DNA of 64,000 nt, from assembly GCA_023437305.1 (NCBI GenBank), contig JAEZGN010000010.1:62001-126000 (forward strand), in the 5' to 3' direction. Source of the DNA: Bacteroidota bacterium (GTDB lineage: Bacteria; Bacteroidota; Bacteroidia; Bacteroidales; Dysgonomonadaceae). The notes under the pieces were generated by a model. That model made no database searches and was not told the DNA's origin. It saw nothing but the letters and a program-made list of their open reading frames with translations. Each line of letters starts with the position of its first letter. The stretch's first letter is position 1. The position numbers and the translations under genes were made by a program. Of this stretch, positions 17,392-25,839 are shown in pieces.

Positions 17392-18138
17392 TCATAGTTC
17401 CAATAACATTTCTATCCTCTTCATATTGAAAGAGTATAAGTTAGGTTGGGGATAAGGATCTGTCTCTCTTTTTTTATCCAGATTGACTATTAAGCCTGAG
17501 GTTAGCATCCGTTTTCTAAAGTTACGTTTATCAAGCTCTTCACCTAATATACCTTCATATATTTTTCGCAACTCTACTATTGTAAACTCTTCGGGAAGTA
17601 ATTCATATCCGATAGGAATAACATCAATAAGCAGTCTTATGTGCTTTATTGCCCGATTTATAATTTCATTATGATCATGGCTGAGTTTAGGTATTTTATC
17701 TATATCAAACCACATACTCAAGTCTGTATCGTCTTCGCTCAACGATACCTCATCGTAACGCACGAAAGCAAAATAACCCAAAGTTGCATACCGGCTCATC
17801 AAATTGGGAATATCGTCAGGACTAACACCATAACTTTCTAGCAGATCTCTATTATTATCTATATTGCAACGGTCTTTCTTTCCAAACAAATAGAATTGCC
17901 TCAATTTTATATTAGTCAATCCGGTACGTTGAAGCAAAACTCTTTGTACAGCTTCATCAACATCCTCATCCTTATGAACTAAACCTCCCGGCAACATCCA
18001 CAATTTATTTAATTTATATTTATTGAGCAATATCTTCATTTTCTGCTCATGAAACGATATAATAACACAGTCTACAGATAGTCCCGGGTGTATATTCTCT
18101 GTCTGTGCTTTGAAACTTTCCAAATACGGAGATCCCAT
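17392..18138 (-). CDS. NrtR-type NUDIX/winged-helix transcription regulator
   Basis: This 248-residue protein has an N-terminal NUDIX fold (about 20-150) and a C-terminal winged-helix region (about 155-245, with EFTIVELRKIYEGILGEELDKRNFRKRML). That arrangement matches NrtR-family repressors; in Bacteroides a related protein controls arabinose use. The NUDIX box is degraded: G52 and E58 remain, but the REuxEE core reads R66-VLLQR, so metal-dependent hydrolysis is unlikely and the domain is probably a ligand sensor. It sits between the GH3-barrel operon and the second GH3 gene, and paired palindromic sites flank both promoters. A sugar or sugar-phosphate effector is inferred. Confidence 0.88.
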   Translation of the reverse strand: MGSPYLESFKAQTENIHPGLSVDCVIISFHEQKMKILLNKYKLNKLWMLPGGLVHKDEDVDEAVQRVLLQRTGLTNIKLRQFYLFGKKDRCNIDNNRDLLESYGVSPDDIPNLMSRYATLGYFAFVRYDEVSLSEDDTDLSMWFDIDKIPKLSHDHNEIINRAIKHIRLLIDVIPIGYELLPEEFTIVELRKIYEGILGEELDKRNFRKRMLTSGLIVNLDKKRETDPYPQPNLYSFNMKRIEMLLEL

Positions 18139-18204
18139 AAATTATTATTAATAAGGTTATTATATTAATATTTATTCTTTTCGACTGCATAGTCCCCTAT
18201 ATTA

Positions 18205-18220
18205 TATGTTATATAACATA
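18205..18220. promoter_or_regulatory. Perfect 16-bp palindrome upstream of the NUDIX regulator
   Basis: TATGTTAT/ATAACATA is a perfect inverted repeat with no spacer. It lies 67 bp upstream of the regulator's start and 103 bp upstream of the GH3 start. It differs from the YGTR-N5-TACG sites; it may bind another factor, or it may be chance in AT-rich DNA. Confidence 0.35.
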
Positions 18221-18232
18221 GAAAAACATTGA

Positions 18233-18245
18233 CGTATTATATACG
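18233..18245. promoter_or_regulatory. Candidate operator YGTR-N5-TACG, copy 3
   Basis: CGTA-TTATA-TACG within perfect 7-bp inverted arms GACGTAT/ATACGTC (18232-18246 with flanks). It covers the -33 region of the second GH3 promoter, the same relative position as copy 2. Confidence 0.62.
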
Positions 18246-18264
18246 TCATTCTGGGCATATATAT

Positions 18265-18272
18265 TAACTTTG
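18265..18272 (+). promoter_or_regulatory. Candidate -7 element of the second GH3 gene
   Basis: TAACTTTG matches TAnnTTTG and lies between two candidate operators. It predicts a leader of about 44 nt. Confidence 0.55.
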
Positions 18273-18279
18273 CCTCTGG

Positions 18280-18292
18280 TGTGTAAAATACG
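18280..18292. promoter_or_regulatory. Candidate operator YGTR-N5-TACG, copy 4
   Basis: TGTG-TAAAA-TACG begins 8 bp after the -7 element of the second GH3 gene, covering the predicted transcript start. With its 5' flank TGG it shares 14 of 16 bases with copy 1. Confidence 0.6.
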
Positions 18293-18322
18293 TTATTATT
18301 AAATTGATAAAAAAATATTGAC

Positions 18323-20749
18323 ATGATAAAAAAATATATTTTAACAGGTTTTTGTTTAATTGTCGCAACTTTTGAATTATTTGCCCAATCGCCCAAACAA
18401 ATTGTTGTAGATGGGAAATCATATCTAGACCTAAATAATGACGGAAAGCTACAACCGTATGAAGATACTCGTTTGCCCAACAACAAACGAATTTCAGACT
18501 TAATGACTCGCCTGACACTAGATGATAAAATAAACCTGGTGTTGGGAACGGGCATGAAGGGGTTCGAAGGGCTGATAAAAGATATGGTAGTAGGAGGTAC
18601 AGAATATTTAGTTCCGGGGGCAGCTGGTACAACTTATCCTCTTGATAAATATGGTATACCGGCCATTGTAATGACAGACGGACCGGCAGGTGTGCGCATC
18701 AGTCCAACAAGAAAGAACACTGATCAAACATTTTATGCAACCGGATTCCCTGTGGGCACTCTATTGGCTTGCACTTGGAATACGAAGTTGATAGAGCAGG
18801 TAGGGCGAGCAATAGGAAACGAAGTATTGGAATACGGATCTGATATACAACTTGCTCCGGCTATTAATATTATGCGTAACCCACTCTGTGGACGAAATTA
18901 TGAATACTATTCGGAAGATCCCCTATTGACAGGAAAAATTGCGGCAGCAATGATAAACGGCATCCAGGAGAACGGCTCGGGAACATCGGTAAAACACTTT
19001 GCGGCAAACAACAGTGAGAAAAACAGGATGGACTTAAATGTCAACATATCTCAGAGGGCATTAAGAGAGATTTATTTAAGAGGTTTTGAAATCGCAGTTA
19101 AAGAATCAAACCCGGCAACCATAATGTCTTCTTACAATAAGATAAACGGAATATATACTTCGGCCGATTATGATCTGCTGACAACAATATTGAGAGACGA
19201 ATGGGGGTATAAAGGAGTGGTTATAACAGACTGGTTTGGTGGATATAGCAACGGTTTAGAGGCTCTGATGGGTAAAGGCAAAGAACACAACACTTCGCTG
19301 CAACTAAAAGCCGGTAATGATTTATTAATGCCGGGCATTCCTTCGCAAAAAGAAGACATACTGAATGATTTAAAATCGGGAGCTCTCACCGAAGCGGATT
19401 TGGATATTTGTGTAAGAAGAATATTGGATATGATCTTATCTTCAAACAAAATAAGAAATTATCAATTTTCGAATAAACCCGATTTGAAAAAACATGCAGA
19501 ACTCACACGTCAGGCAGCAACCGAAGGCATGGTCTTATTAGAAAATAAGGAGAATGCTCTGCCTCTTGCTCCGGGCACAAAGAATCTGGCTGTTTTCGGA
19601 AGCCTATCTTACAATCTCATTGCCGGAGGAACAGGTAGTGGAGATGTAAACAAGGCATATATTGTATCACTAAAAGAAGGACTAAAGAATGCAGGCTATT
19701 CGACAGATCAGAAGCTCGATCAATTTTATACTCCATTTGTAAATACTGAGGTAGCCAAAGTAAAAGAAGCATTGAAAGCTAACCCTTTAATGCTGGTTCC
19801 CCTAATGCCTCAGCCAAAGCTTAAAGAGTCGATGATAAAAGAAAGTGCCTCTAAAAATGATGTTGCAATAATTACCATCGGAAGAAGTTCCGGAGAAATG
19901 GACGACAGAAAAATAGAAGCGGATTTTAAACTGACACAAGAAGAGCTAAACCTAATAGATAATGTATCAACTATATTTCACGCTCAAGGGAAAAAAGTGA
20001 TAGTAGTTCTCAATAATGGAGGAGCGATAGAAGTCACAAGCTGGAAAAACAAAGTAGATGCAATCTTAATGGCTTGGCTTCCGGGGCAAGAAGCAGGAAA
20101 CTCTGTAGCAGACATTTTATCGGGGAAAGAAAATCCATCGGGGAAATTATCAATGACATTTCCTGTAAGATATGAAGACGTTTCTTCTGCCGATAATTTT
20201 CAGGGACTTCCTGCCGATAAGCCAACCGAGGTGATGTATAAAGAAGGAATATATGTAGGATACCGATATTTCAATACATTCAACGTAAAACCTGCATACG
20301 AGTTTGGATATGGTCTGTCTTATACTACATTTGAGTATTCTGATATGAGAATAAGTGATAAGGTATTTGACAACGAACTGTATGTAAGCTTTAATGTGAA
20401 GAATACCGGAAAAGTAGCAGGAAAAGAAGTTGTTCAATTATATTTATCCTCGCCAACGAATGTTATAGATAAACCAGCAAAAGAACTTAAGGCTTTTGCA
20501 AAGACCCGATTGCTAAAACCGGGAGAAGAACAAACAATAACTTTACGTTTAACTCTTCGCGACCTAGCATCTTTCAATCACGAAAAGAGTGCATGGGTAG
20601 CAGACAAAGGTTCTTATCAGATTGAAGTGGCGGCATCAGCGCTAGACACAAAGCAGAAAGGATCATTTATGTTGCCGGAAACAAAAATTGTAGAAAAAGT
20701 AAATAATGTACTAAACAATAAGGCTTCTTTTGTCGACTTAAAACCTTAA
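18323..20749 (+). CDS. GH3 beta-glycosidase with N-terminal EF-hand-like segment
   Basis: This 808-residue family 3 glycoside hydrolase has a signal peptide (about 1-22), a short DLNNDGKLQPYED segment (37-49) resembling a dockerin/EF-hand calcium loop, a TIM-barrel domain with KHF (K224-H225) and the predicted nucleophile D303 in VVITDWFGG, an alpha/beta sandwich domain and a C-terminal fibronectin III-like domain (about 690-780). It is only distantly similar to the GH3 at 12528-14801, so the two probably act on different linkages. It is divergent from the NUDIX regulator, with paired operators in its promoter. Substrate is unknown; beta-glucosidase or beta-xylosidase are both possible. Confidence 0.92.
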   Translation: MIKKYILTGFCLIVATFELFAQSPKQIVVDGKSYLDLNNDGKLQPYEDTRLPNNKRISDLMTRLTLDDKINLVLGTGMKGFEGLIKDMVVGGTEYLVPGAAGTTYPLDKYGIPAIVMTDGPAGVRISPTRKNTDQTFYATGFPVGTLLACTWNTKLIEQVGRAIGNEVLEYGSDIQLAPAINIMRNPLCGRNYEYYSEDPLLTGKIAAAMINGIQENGSGTSVKHFAANNSEKNRMDLNVNISQRALREIYLRGFEIAVKESNPATIMSSYNKINGIYTSADYDLLTTILRDEWGYKGVVITDWFGGYSNGLEALMGKGKEHNTSLQLKAGNDLLMPGIPSQKEDILNDLKSGALTEADLDICVRRILDMILSSNKIRNYQFSNKPDLKKHAELTRQAATEGMVLLENKENALPLAPGTKNLAVFGSLSYNLIAGGTGSGDVNKAYIVSLKEGLKNAGYSTDQKLDQFYTPFVNTEVAKVKEALKANPLMLVPLMPQPKLKESMIKESASKNDVAIITIGRSSGEMDDRKIEADFKLTQEELNLIDNVSTIFHAQGKKVIVVLNNGGAIEVTSWKNKVDAILMAWLPGQEAGNSVADILSGKENPSGKLSMTFPVRYEDVSSADNFQGLPADKPTEVMYKEGIYVGYRYFNTFNVKPAYEFGYGLSYTTFEYSDMRISDKVFDNELYVSFNVKNTGKVAGKEVVQLYLSSPTNVIDKPAKELKAFAKTRLLKPGEEQTITLRLTLRDLASFNHEKSAWVADKGSYQIEVAASALDTKQKGSFMLPETKIVEKVNNVLNNKASFVDLKP

Positions 20750-20770
20750 TTAACTGATATAAATATTCAA

Positions 20771-20812
20771 AGAGGTTGTTCTGAAAAATTCTTTCGGAAC
20801 AACCTCTTTTAT
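20771..20812 (+). terminator. Rho-independent terminator of the second GH3 gene
   Basis: Perfect 11-bp arms (AGAGGTTGTTC and GAACAACCTCT) enclose a 15-nt loop and are followed by TTTATTT. It starts 22 bp after the stop codon. Confidence 0.88.
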
Positions 20813-21054
20813 TTAAAGATGACTGTTAGAGTAAGATAAGTATAAACAGTCGGATATCCTTATCTTTATTCTATACGTGCCACATTAAATGATAGGTAGT
20901 AAGTGAAAAACACACTTCTCATAATCACAATAATTATCTTTCTCTAATAGATGCCCAAATCTATAAAATTCCATAAGCAAGAACAGCTTGTTTCATTCTT
21001 GAAGAAAAACCCATAAACTTTTCGTATTTTTGTTTAGAAAAAAAACACTGACAA
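20813..21054. other. Non-coding gap between the GH3 and DUF4286 genes
   Basis: The gene-free stretch runs from 20750 to 21054, 305 bp, with the terminator in its first part. The rest is AT-rich and has no convincing frame. It holds a 7-bp inverted repeat GACTGTT/AACAGTC (20821-20851) and a TATTTTTG -7 element at 21025-21032 for the downstream operon. Nothing else is recognisable. Confidence 0.6.
21025..21032 (+). promoter_or_regulatory. Candidate -7 element of the DUF4286-ruvC-lipB operon
   Basis: TATTTTTG fits TAnnTTTG and would start transcription about 16 nt upstream of the first ATG. A TTG at 20999-21001 is a possible -33 element, with slightly long spacing. Confidence 0.5.
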
Positions 21055-21363
21055 ATGATCATTTTCAATACTACATTTCATGTAGAAGACGAAGTCTGCA
21101 ACGATTATATCCGTTTTATCAAAGATGTTTACATAATCAAAGCAACGAATAGCGGTTTCTTGCACGAACCTCGTTTCGCACGCATCCACGCACAGCATGA
21201 GGAAAGCGGAACCAGCTATTCATTACAGTTCAAGGTGAAGAACGTAGATACGCTCAATCACTGGTATGCTACAGAAGGCGAAGCCCTCCAGAAAGAGCTA
21301 ACCTCTCTGTTTGGGAATAAGGCTTTGGGGTTTGTTACATTATTGGAAGAAATAAGCTTGTAG
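21055..21363 (+). CDS. DUF4286 family small protein
   Basis: This 102-residue soluble protein starts MIIFNTTFHVEDEVCNDYIRF and matches the conserved Bacteroidetes family DUF4286, whose members have a ferredoxin-like alpha/beta layout of about 100 residues. No catalytic residues are evident. It is separated from ruvC by one base, so the two are co-translated. Function unknown; the link to ruvC suggests only shared expression. Confidence 0.82.
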   Translation: MIIFNTTFHVEDEVCNDYIRFIKDVYIIKATNSGFLHEPRFARIHAQHEESGTSYSLQFKVKNVDTLNHWYATEGEALQKELTSLFGNKALGFVTLLEEISL

Positions 21364-21364
21364 T

Positions 21365-21925
21365 ATGATACAAAAAGAACGAATAATATTGGGTATCGAC
21401 CCCGGCACACAAGTAATGGGATACGGTATCTTGCGTGTAGTGAATAACAAGCCTGAACTATTAGCGATGGGGGTACTACAGCTCAGCAAGTATGACGACC
21501 ATTATCTGAAACTCCGACGGATTTTTGAACGGATAATAGGACTGATTGATGAATTCCTACCCGATGAACTAGCCATCGAAGCTCCTTTTTTCGGAAAGAA
21601 TGTGCAAAGTATGCTCAAGCTGGGTAGAGCACAAGGGGTAGCTATGGCTGCTGCATTATCGCGGGATATTCCCATTTTTGAATACGCCCCGTTGAAAATA
21701 AAAATGTCAATTACCGGAAATGGACGTGCAGCTAAGGAGCAAGTTGCCTATATGTTGCAACATTTTTTACATATACCGGAGGGTAGTATGCCAACTCAGA
21801 TGGATGCTACCGATGGATTAGCCGCTGCAGTTTGCCATTATTTCCAAACAAACAACCCTTCACAAGAAAAGAAATTTACAAGTTGGAAAGATTTTATAAA
21901 TAAAAATCCGAGTAAAGTTAAATAA
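21365..21925 (+). CDS. ruvC: Holliday junction resolvase RuvC
   Basis: This 186-residue endonuclease cuts four-way junctions during recombination, together with RuvAB. The RNase H-like fold shows the acidic residues expected for the family: D12 in GIDPGT, Glu in LAIEAPFFGKN, and the C-terminal QMDATDGLAAAVCHYF with two Asp residues. The FGKNVQSMLKLGRAQG segment is typical of RuvC. It is the second gene of the operon and is followed 13 bp later by lipB. Confidence 0.96.
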   Translation: MIQKERIILGIDPGTQVMGYGILRVVNNKPELLAMGVLQLSKYDDHYLKLRRIFERIIGLIDEFLPDELAIEAPFFGKNVQSMLKLGRAQGVAMAAALSRDIPIFEYAPLKIKMSITGNGRAAKEQVAYMLQHFLHIPEGSMPTQMDATDGLAAAVCHYFQTNNPSQEKKFTSWKDFINKNPSKVK

Positions 21926-21938
21926 ATCAGCAAACACA

Positions 21939-22601
21939 ATGATATACAAAGATCTAGAAAATATAGAATACGGGCATGCATGGAAATACCAGCAAGAGTT
22001 ATTCGCAGAAGCCCTATCCCTTAAGGAGAAAGGGGAACAGCCCGAAAACTACCTCTTGTTTTGCGAGCACCCACATGTGATCACAATTGGCAAACATGGT
22101 AAGCATGAGAACCTTCTGTTTCAGGAAAATTTTCTAAAAGAAAAAGGAGTATCACTTTTCCAAATAGATCGCGGAGGAGATATTACATATCACGGTCCGG
22201 GACAACTTGTAGGTTATCCTATCTTCGATTTGGAATCATACGACATCGGACTGAGACAATATATCTTTAACCTAGAAGAAATTATAATCCGTTTTTTGGC
22301 ATCTTACAATATCAAAGCCGAAAGACTAGAAGGTGCAGCAGGTGTATGGATAGATACAACCATTCCTGCTCGCACACGAAAGATTGCGGCAATAGGTGTG
22401 CGCAGTAGCCGCTTTGTGACAATGCACGGATTTGCATTCAACATAAATACAGATTTATCTTATTTCTCACTTATCAATCCTTGTGGATTTGTTGACAAAG
22501 GCGTAACATCGCTCGAAAAGGAGCTTGGACATAAGGTAGATATGGAAGAAGTAAAAAGCAAAATGAAAGAATTATTTGAAGAGGTATTCATCCCCAAATA
22601 A
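21939..22601 (+). CDS. lipB: Octanoyl-(acyl-carrier-protein) transferase LipB
   Basis: LipB moves octanoate from acyl carrier protein to lipoyl domains of 2-oxoacid dehydrogenases and the glycine cleavage H protein. The 220-residue protein has the signature DRGGDITYHGPGQLVGYP and the active-site Cys in NPCGFVDKGVTSLEKEL, with the expected Lys nearby in KIAAIGVRSSRFVTMHGFA. The lpd gene 6 kb downstream encodes a subunit of the enzymes it serves, although the two are not in one operon. Confidence 0.96.
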   Translation: MIYKDLENIEYGHAWKYQQELFAEALSLKEKGEQPENYLLFCEHPHVITIGKHGKHENLLFQENFLKEKGVSLFQIDRGGDITYHGPGQLVGYPIFDLESYDIGLRQYIFNLEEIIIRFLASYNIKAERLEGAAGVWIDTTIPARTRKIAAIGVRSSRFVTMHGFAFNINTDLSYFSLINPCGFVDKGVTSLEKELGHKVDMEEVKSKMKELFEEVFIPK

Positions 22602-22612
22602 ACACAATAATT

Positions 22613-23368
22613 ATGGAGAGTTTGCAAAATAAGATAGTATTTGTCACGGGCGGAGCCAATGGCATTGGCAGAAGTATAGTAAAAGCTTTTTGCAAAGAAG
22701 GAGCAGATGTTACTTTTTGCGATACGGATGAAGAGGCAGGAAAGCGACTAAGCGAAGAGATGAAAAGCTATAAATGCTCATTCGCCCAACTTGATGTTGC
22801 TGACGCAGAGGCTTTGAGTGATCTTGTTCATACGATTATCTCCCAAAAAGGAAATATAGATATCATTATCAACAATGTAGGAGTTAGCAATTTCGGGTCG
22901 ATACTCGATGTGTCAGTAGAAGACTTCGACAAAGTTCTGAATATCAACCTACGTCCTATATTCATACTTGCCAAATTATTAGCAAAACACCGCTCACTAA
23001 ATAAAAAATTAAACACCTACGGGCGGATAATCAACATGGCATCTACCCGCTATTTGATGAGCGAACCGAATTCTGAGGCCTATGCCGCATCTAAAGGAGC
23101 AATCGTATCCCTTACCCACGCTTTAGCTATTTCCTTGAGTGAATATAATATAACGGTAAACTGTATCAGTCCGGGCTGGATAGACACAGGGCATTACGGC
23201 AATTTACGTCCCGAAGATCATAAGCAGCACCCATCGGGCAGAGTAGGCAAACCCGAAGATATAGCACGTACTTGCCTGTTCCTTTGTGAACCGGCGAATG
23301 ATTTTATTAATGGACAAAATATTGTAGTTGACGGAGGTATGACAAAAAAAATGATATATATAGAATAA
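22613..23368 (+). CDS. Short-chain dehydrogenase/reductase
   Basis: This 251-residue SDR has the NAD(P) loop TGGANGIG (about 12-19), NNVG in the core, and a catalytic Ser-Tyr-Lys set with YAASK (Tyr and Lys at about 155 and 159). The acidic residue after the second strand (FCDTDEEAGKR) favours NAD over NADP. The C terminus FINGQNIVVDGGMTKKM is typical of the classical subfamily. It sits 11 bp after lipB. Substrate unknown; 3-oxoacyl-ACP reductase-like and sugar/polyol dehydrogenase roles are both possible. Confidence 0.88.
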   Translation: MESLQNKIVFVTGGANGIGRSIVKAFCKEGADVTFCDTDEEAGKRLSEEMKSYKCSFAQLDVADAEALSDLVHTIISQKGNIDIIINNVGVSNFGSILDVSVEDFDKVLNINLRPIFILAKLLAKHRSLNKKLNTYGRIINMASTRYLMSEPNSEAYAASKGAIVSLTHALAISLSEYNITVNCISPGWIDTGHYGNLRPEDHKQHPSGRVGKPEDIARTCLFLCEPANDFINGQNIVVDGGMTKKMIYIE

Positions 23369-23404
23369 AATATATTACTTTTATCTGTCTTAAAATCAGT
23401 CGCT

Positions 23405-24628
23405 ATGAAACGCCTATATTTTATTTATCTTTTGCTATTCGTCCTCTCCGGTCACGCCATAGCATGTACCACCGCTATTATATCGGGTAAAGGAACTATC
23501 GACGGACGCCCCTTGCTTTACAAACACAGGGATACAAATGCCTTACAGAATAAATTAATGGCATTTAGCGATGGCAAATATCATTACATTGGTATTGTAA
23601 ACAGTACAGATAAGACAGGCAAAGAACTATGGGGAGGCTATAATTCTACAGGCTTTGCCATCATGAACTCAGCATCGTACAACCTGAATGAGAAAGAAGT
23701 AGGACCTGAAGAACGTGAAGGTATCGTCATAAAAATGGCTCTGCAACAATGTGCAACGCTCGCCGATTTCGAAAAAATGCTGGAAACATTACCGAAGCCT
23801 CTTTATGTAAATGCAAACTTCGGGGTGATAGACGCACAAGGAGGAGCTGCCTATTACGAAACAGGCGATTATACCTTCAAGAAATACGATGCAAATGATC
23901 CTTCCGTAGCTCCTATGGGATATATTATTCGTACAAATTATTCTTTTTCGGGAGATAGAGCCAGAGATAAAGGCTTGAGCCGCTATCAGGCTGCCGACCC
24001 GTTATTTTACAAGGCTGCTTTATCAGGATCACTTTCTTATCGTTTCTTGTTACAAGAGGTTTCACGTCATCTCACGCACGGGCTTACCGGGACAAACTTA
24101 TACGACATGATGCCTCAAGACACTTCAAAGACTGTTTTTGCAGCATTCAGAGATTATATACCCCGCTACTCCTCCTCTTCGGTTATTGTTGTACAAGGCG
24201 TAAAGAAAGCGGAACCGGCTACGCTTACCACTATGTGGACAATATTAGGTTCACCACTTACCACAGTGGCAGTACCTGTTTGGCTCAACAAAGACAATTT
24301 GTACCCATCCACAATGCTTGCCGATGAAACAGGAAATGCAAAGCTATGCGATTGGTCACTGAAACTAAAGAAACAACTCTTCCCCATAGATAGAGGAGAA
24401 GGGAATGATTATATCAATCTAGCGGCACTCATTACCGCCGATGGCAACGGCATTCTGCAAAAGATAAAACCCATAGAAAGTCAGATATTAAACAAGTCCG
24501 ATTCCCTAATAAACCATTGGCGTAAAGATGGCTATAATGCGGCTGAACTAAAAGAGTTTTACAAGTGGGTAGATAATCTTATTCAGCAATATTACTCTTT
24601 TTCCCCTTCGTTTTCTTTCTCTTCCTGA
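23405..24628 (+). CDS. Secreted Ntn hydrolase, peptidase C45 / acyltransferase type
   Basis: This 407-residue protein has a signal peptide ending HAIA, so cleavage after A20 would expose C21 of CTTAIISGKG as the N-terminal nucleophile. That layout, together with the LYKHRDT and GGYNSTGFAIMNSASYN motifs, matches the C45 family (isopenicillin N acyltransferase-like and carcinine hydrolase-like enzymes), which hydrolyse amides of amino acids or acylated peptides. Maturation by the signal peptidase rather than internal cleavage is an inference. The last 50 bases overlap the PepSY gene on the other strand. Confidence 0.82.
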   Translation: MKRLYFIYLLLFVLSGHAIACTTAIISGKGTIDGRPLLYKHRDTNALQNKLMAFSDGKYHYIGIVNSTDKTGKELWGGYNSTGFAIMNSASYNLNEKEVGPEEREGIVIKMALQQCATLADFEKMLETLPKPLYVNANFGVIDAQGGAAYYETGDYTFKKYDANDPSVAPMGYIIRTNYSFSGDRARDKGLSRYQAADPLFYKAALSGSLSYRFLLQEVSRHLTHGLTGTNLYDMMPQDTSKTVFAAFRDYIPRYSSSSVIVVQGVKKAEPATLTTMWTILGSPLTTVAVPVWLNKDNLYPSTMLADETGNAKLCDWSLKLKKQLFPIDRGEGNDYINLAALITADGNGILQKIKPIESQILNKSDSLINHWRKDGYNAAELKEFYKWVDNLIQQYYSFSPSFSFSS

Positions 24629-25745
24629 TGTAAAGATATAATCCTGTCAACGGCAGGCTCATACCAAATAGAGTAGAAAGAAATACCAATAATCTGCCCG
24701 CTGTACCGCCTATAGCTCCGATATGAATATCATAATTCATACGGCGTAGCTTGTCTGCAAAATCTTTGTTTTCATATTTACCCTGATACGGATGATCAAC
24801 CTCAACCTGCTTAAAGGTATATTTATCAAACGAGTACCTATCTACATTGTAATACAGTTTCTTGTCGGGGAATACAGTTATCATAATGGCTGAAGCCTTA
24901 TCTTCTATATTGGGTAGATATATCGAAAAAGCTTGAGCGGTGGGAGCTTTTTGTGACAGATCCGAAAACAATGAATCGATCCCCATATAAATATCTTTAG
25001 CAGGAGTATCAATATGCAATGTATCGGATTGTGCCATTCTCCATTCAGGCATCACCCTGCCACCCGAAGTAACCTTATATACACCCTGCGACCACCATTC
25101 CAGTGCCCACACCATACCCGTAAGGCTTATGATAAGGAGTATAAAAGCGGCATAAAAACCAAGAATATTGTGCAAATCATATACTTTCTTATACATTTTG
25201 GTTTTCTTCTTCCACCTGAACCAGAGGCTGTATTTAAGGGCTTTTTTACTTTTCGGAATCCAAAGAATAAGTCCTGTAATTATTACAATCACAAAAACCA
25301 ATGTAGAATACCCTACAATGGGTTGCCCTATACTATAAGGAAGCCAAAGAGAAAAGTGCCCCATCCCAATGAAATCCCAGAAGTCGTAACCCGAAGAACC
25401 TTCAGCACCTTTCACCGATATCACTTTACCCGTATAAGGATTCATTTGCAGCGAATAATTATATCCTTGTCCACGGAAAGTCGCTTTAATTGGCGCATCT
25501 TCCGAATACTCTATATAATCAGGTGTTTTATCTTTAAACTCTTTCTTGGCAATTTCTATTACCGATGAGGGCCGAACAACCGTCGTATGTTTGCCTTGCA
25601 ATACTTCGGGTAGTTTTTCTTGATCTACCCATCCATTAAGCTTTAATGCCCAAATAGCTCCCGTCAGGCATACAATAAAAAAAATAAGCCCGGAGATAAG
25701 CCCCAGGTAAAGATGCAGTTGATAAGCTATCTTTTTGAATGTCAT
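24579..25745 (-). CDS. PepSY-associated membrane protein (ferric-siderophore reductase-like)
   Basis: This membrane protein (388 residues from the chosen start) has the four-helix PepSY_TM layout: a first helix after MTFKKIAYQLHLYLGLISG, two PepSY-type extracytoplasmic domains, and further helices near 140, 190 and 350. Conserved His residues in the helices (e.g. QLHLYLG, YDLHNILGFYA) are consistent with haem or metal binding. Proteins of this kind follow TonB-dependent siderophore receptors and help reduce or import ferric siderophores. I chose the ATG at 25745 because an upstream ATG at 25802 adds a 19-residue extension without family features. Confidence 0.85.
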   Translation of the reverse strand: MTFKKIAYQLHLYLGLISGLIFFIVCLTGAIWALKLNGWVDQEKLPEVLQGKHTTVVRPSSVIEIAKKEFKDKTPDYIEYSEDAPIKATFRGQGYNYSLQMNPYTGKVISVKGAEGSSGYDFWDFIGMGHFSLWLPYSIGQPIVGYSTLVFVIVIITGLILWIPKSKKALKYSLWFRWKKKTKMYKKVYDLHNILGFYAAFILLIISLTGMVWALEWWSQGVYKVTSGGRVMPEWRMAQSDTLHIDTPAKDIYMGIDSLFSDLSQKAPTAQAFSIYLPNIEDKASAIMITVFPDKKLYYNVDRYSFDKYTFKQVEVDHPYQGKYENKDFADKLRRMNYDIHIGAIGGTAGRLLVFLSTLFGMSLPLTGLYLYIRKRKKTKGKKSNIAE

Positions 25746-25786
25746 GAGAGAGATTTTTTTAATTAGAAAATTTAAAGAGGATATCC

Positions 25787-25821
25787 CAAAAGTAATTTTC
25801 ATTATTAAAATATTACTTTTG
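25787..25821. promoter_or_regulatory. Intercistronic hairpin between receptor and PepSY genes
   Basis: Perfect 10-bp arms CAAAAGTAAT/ATTACTTTTG enclose a 15-nt loop, with weaker GAGG/CCTC pairing outside. There is no clear T run beside it, so it may adjust relative expression or mRNA stability rather than terminate. Confidence 0.4.
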
Positions 25822-25839
25822 AGACAACCTCATTATTTC

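Noticed and set aside
18202..18632. Two minus-strand frames at the start of the second GH3 gene
   Set aside because: They cover the GH3 promoter and operators and overlap its coding start; the translations show no domain or secretion signal.
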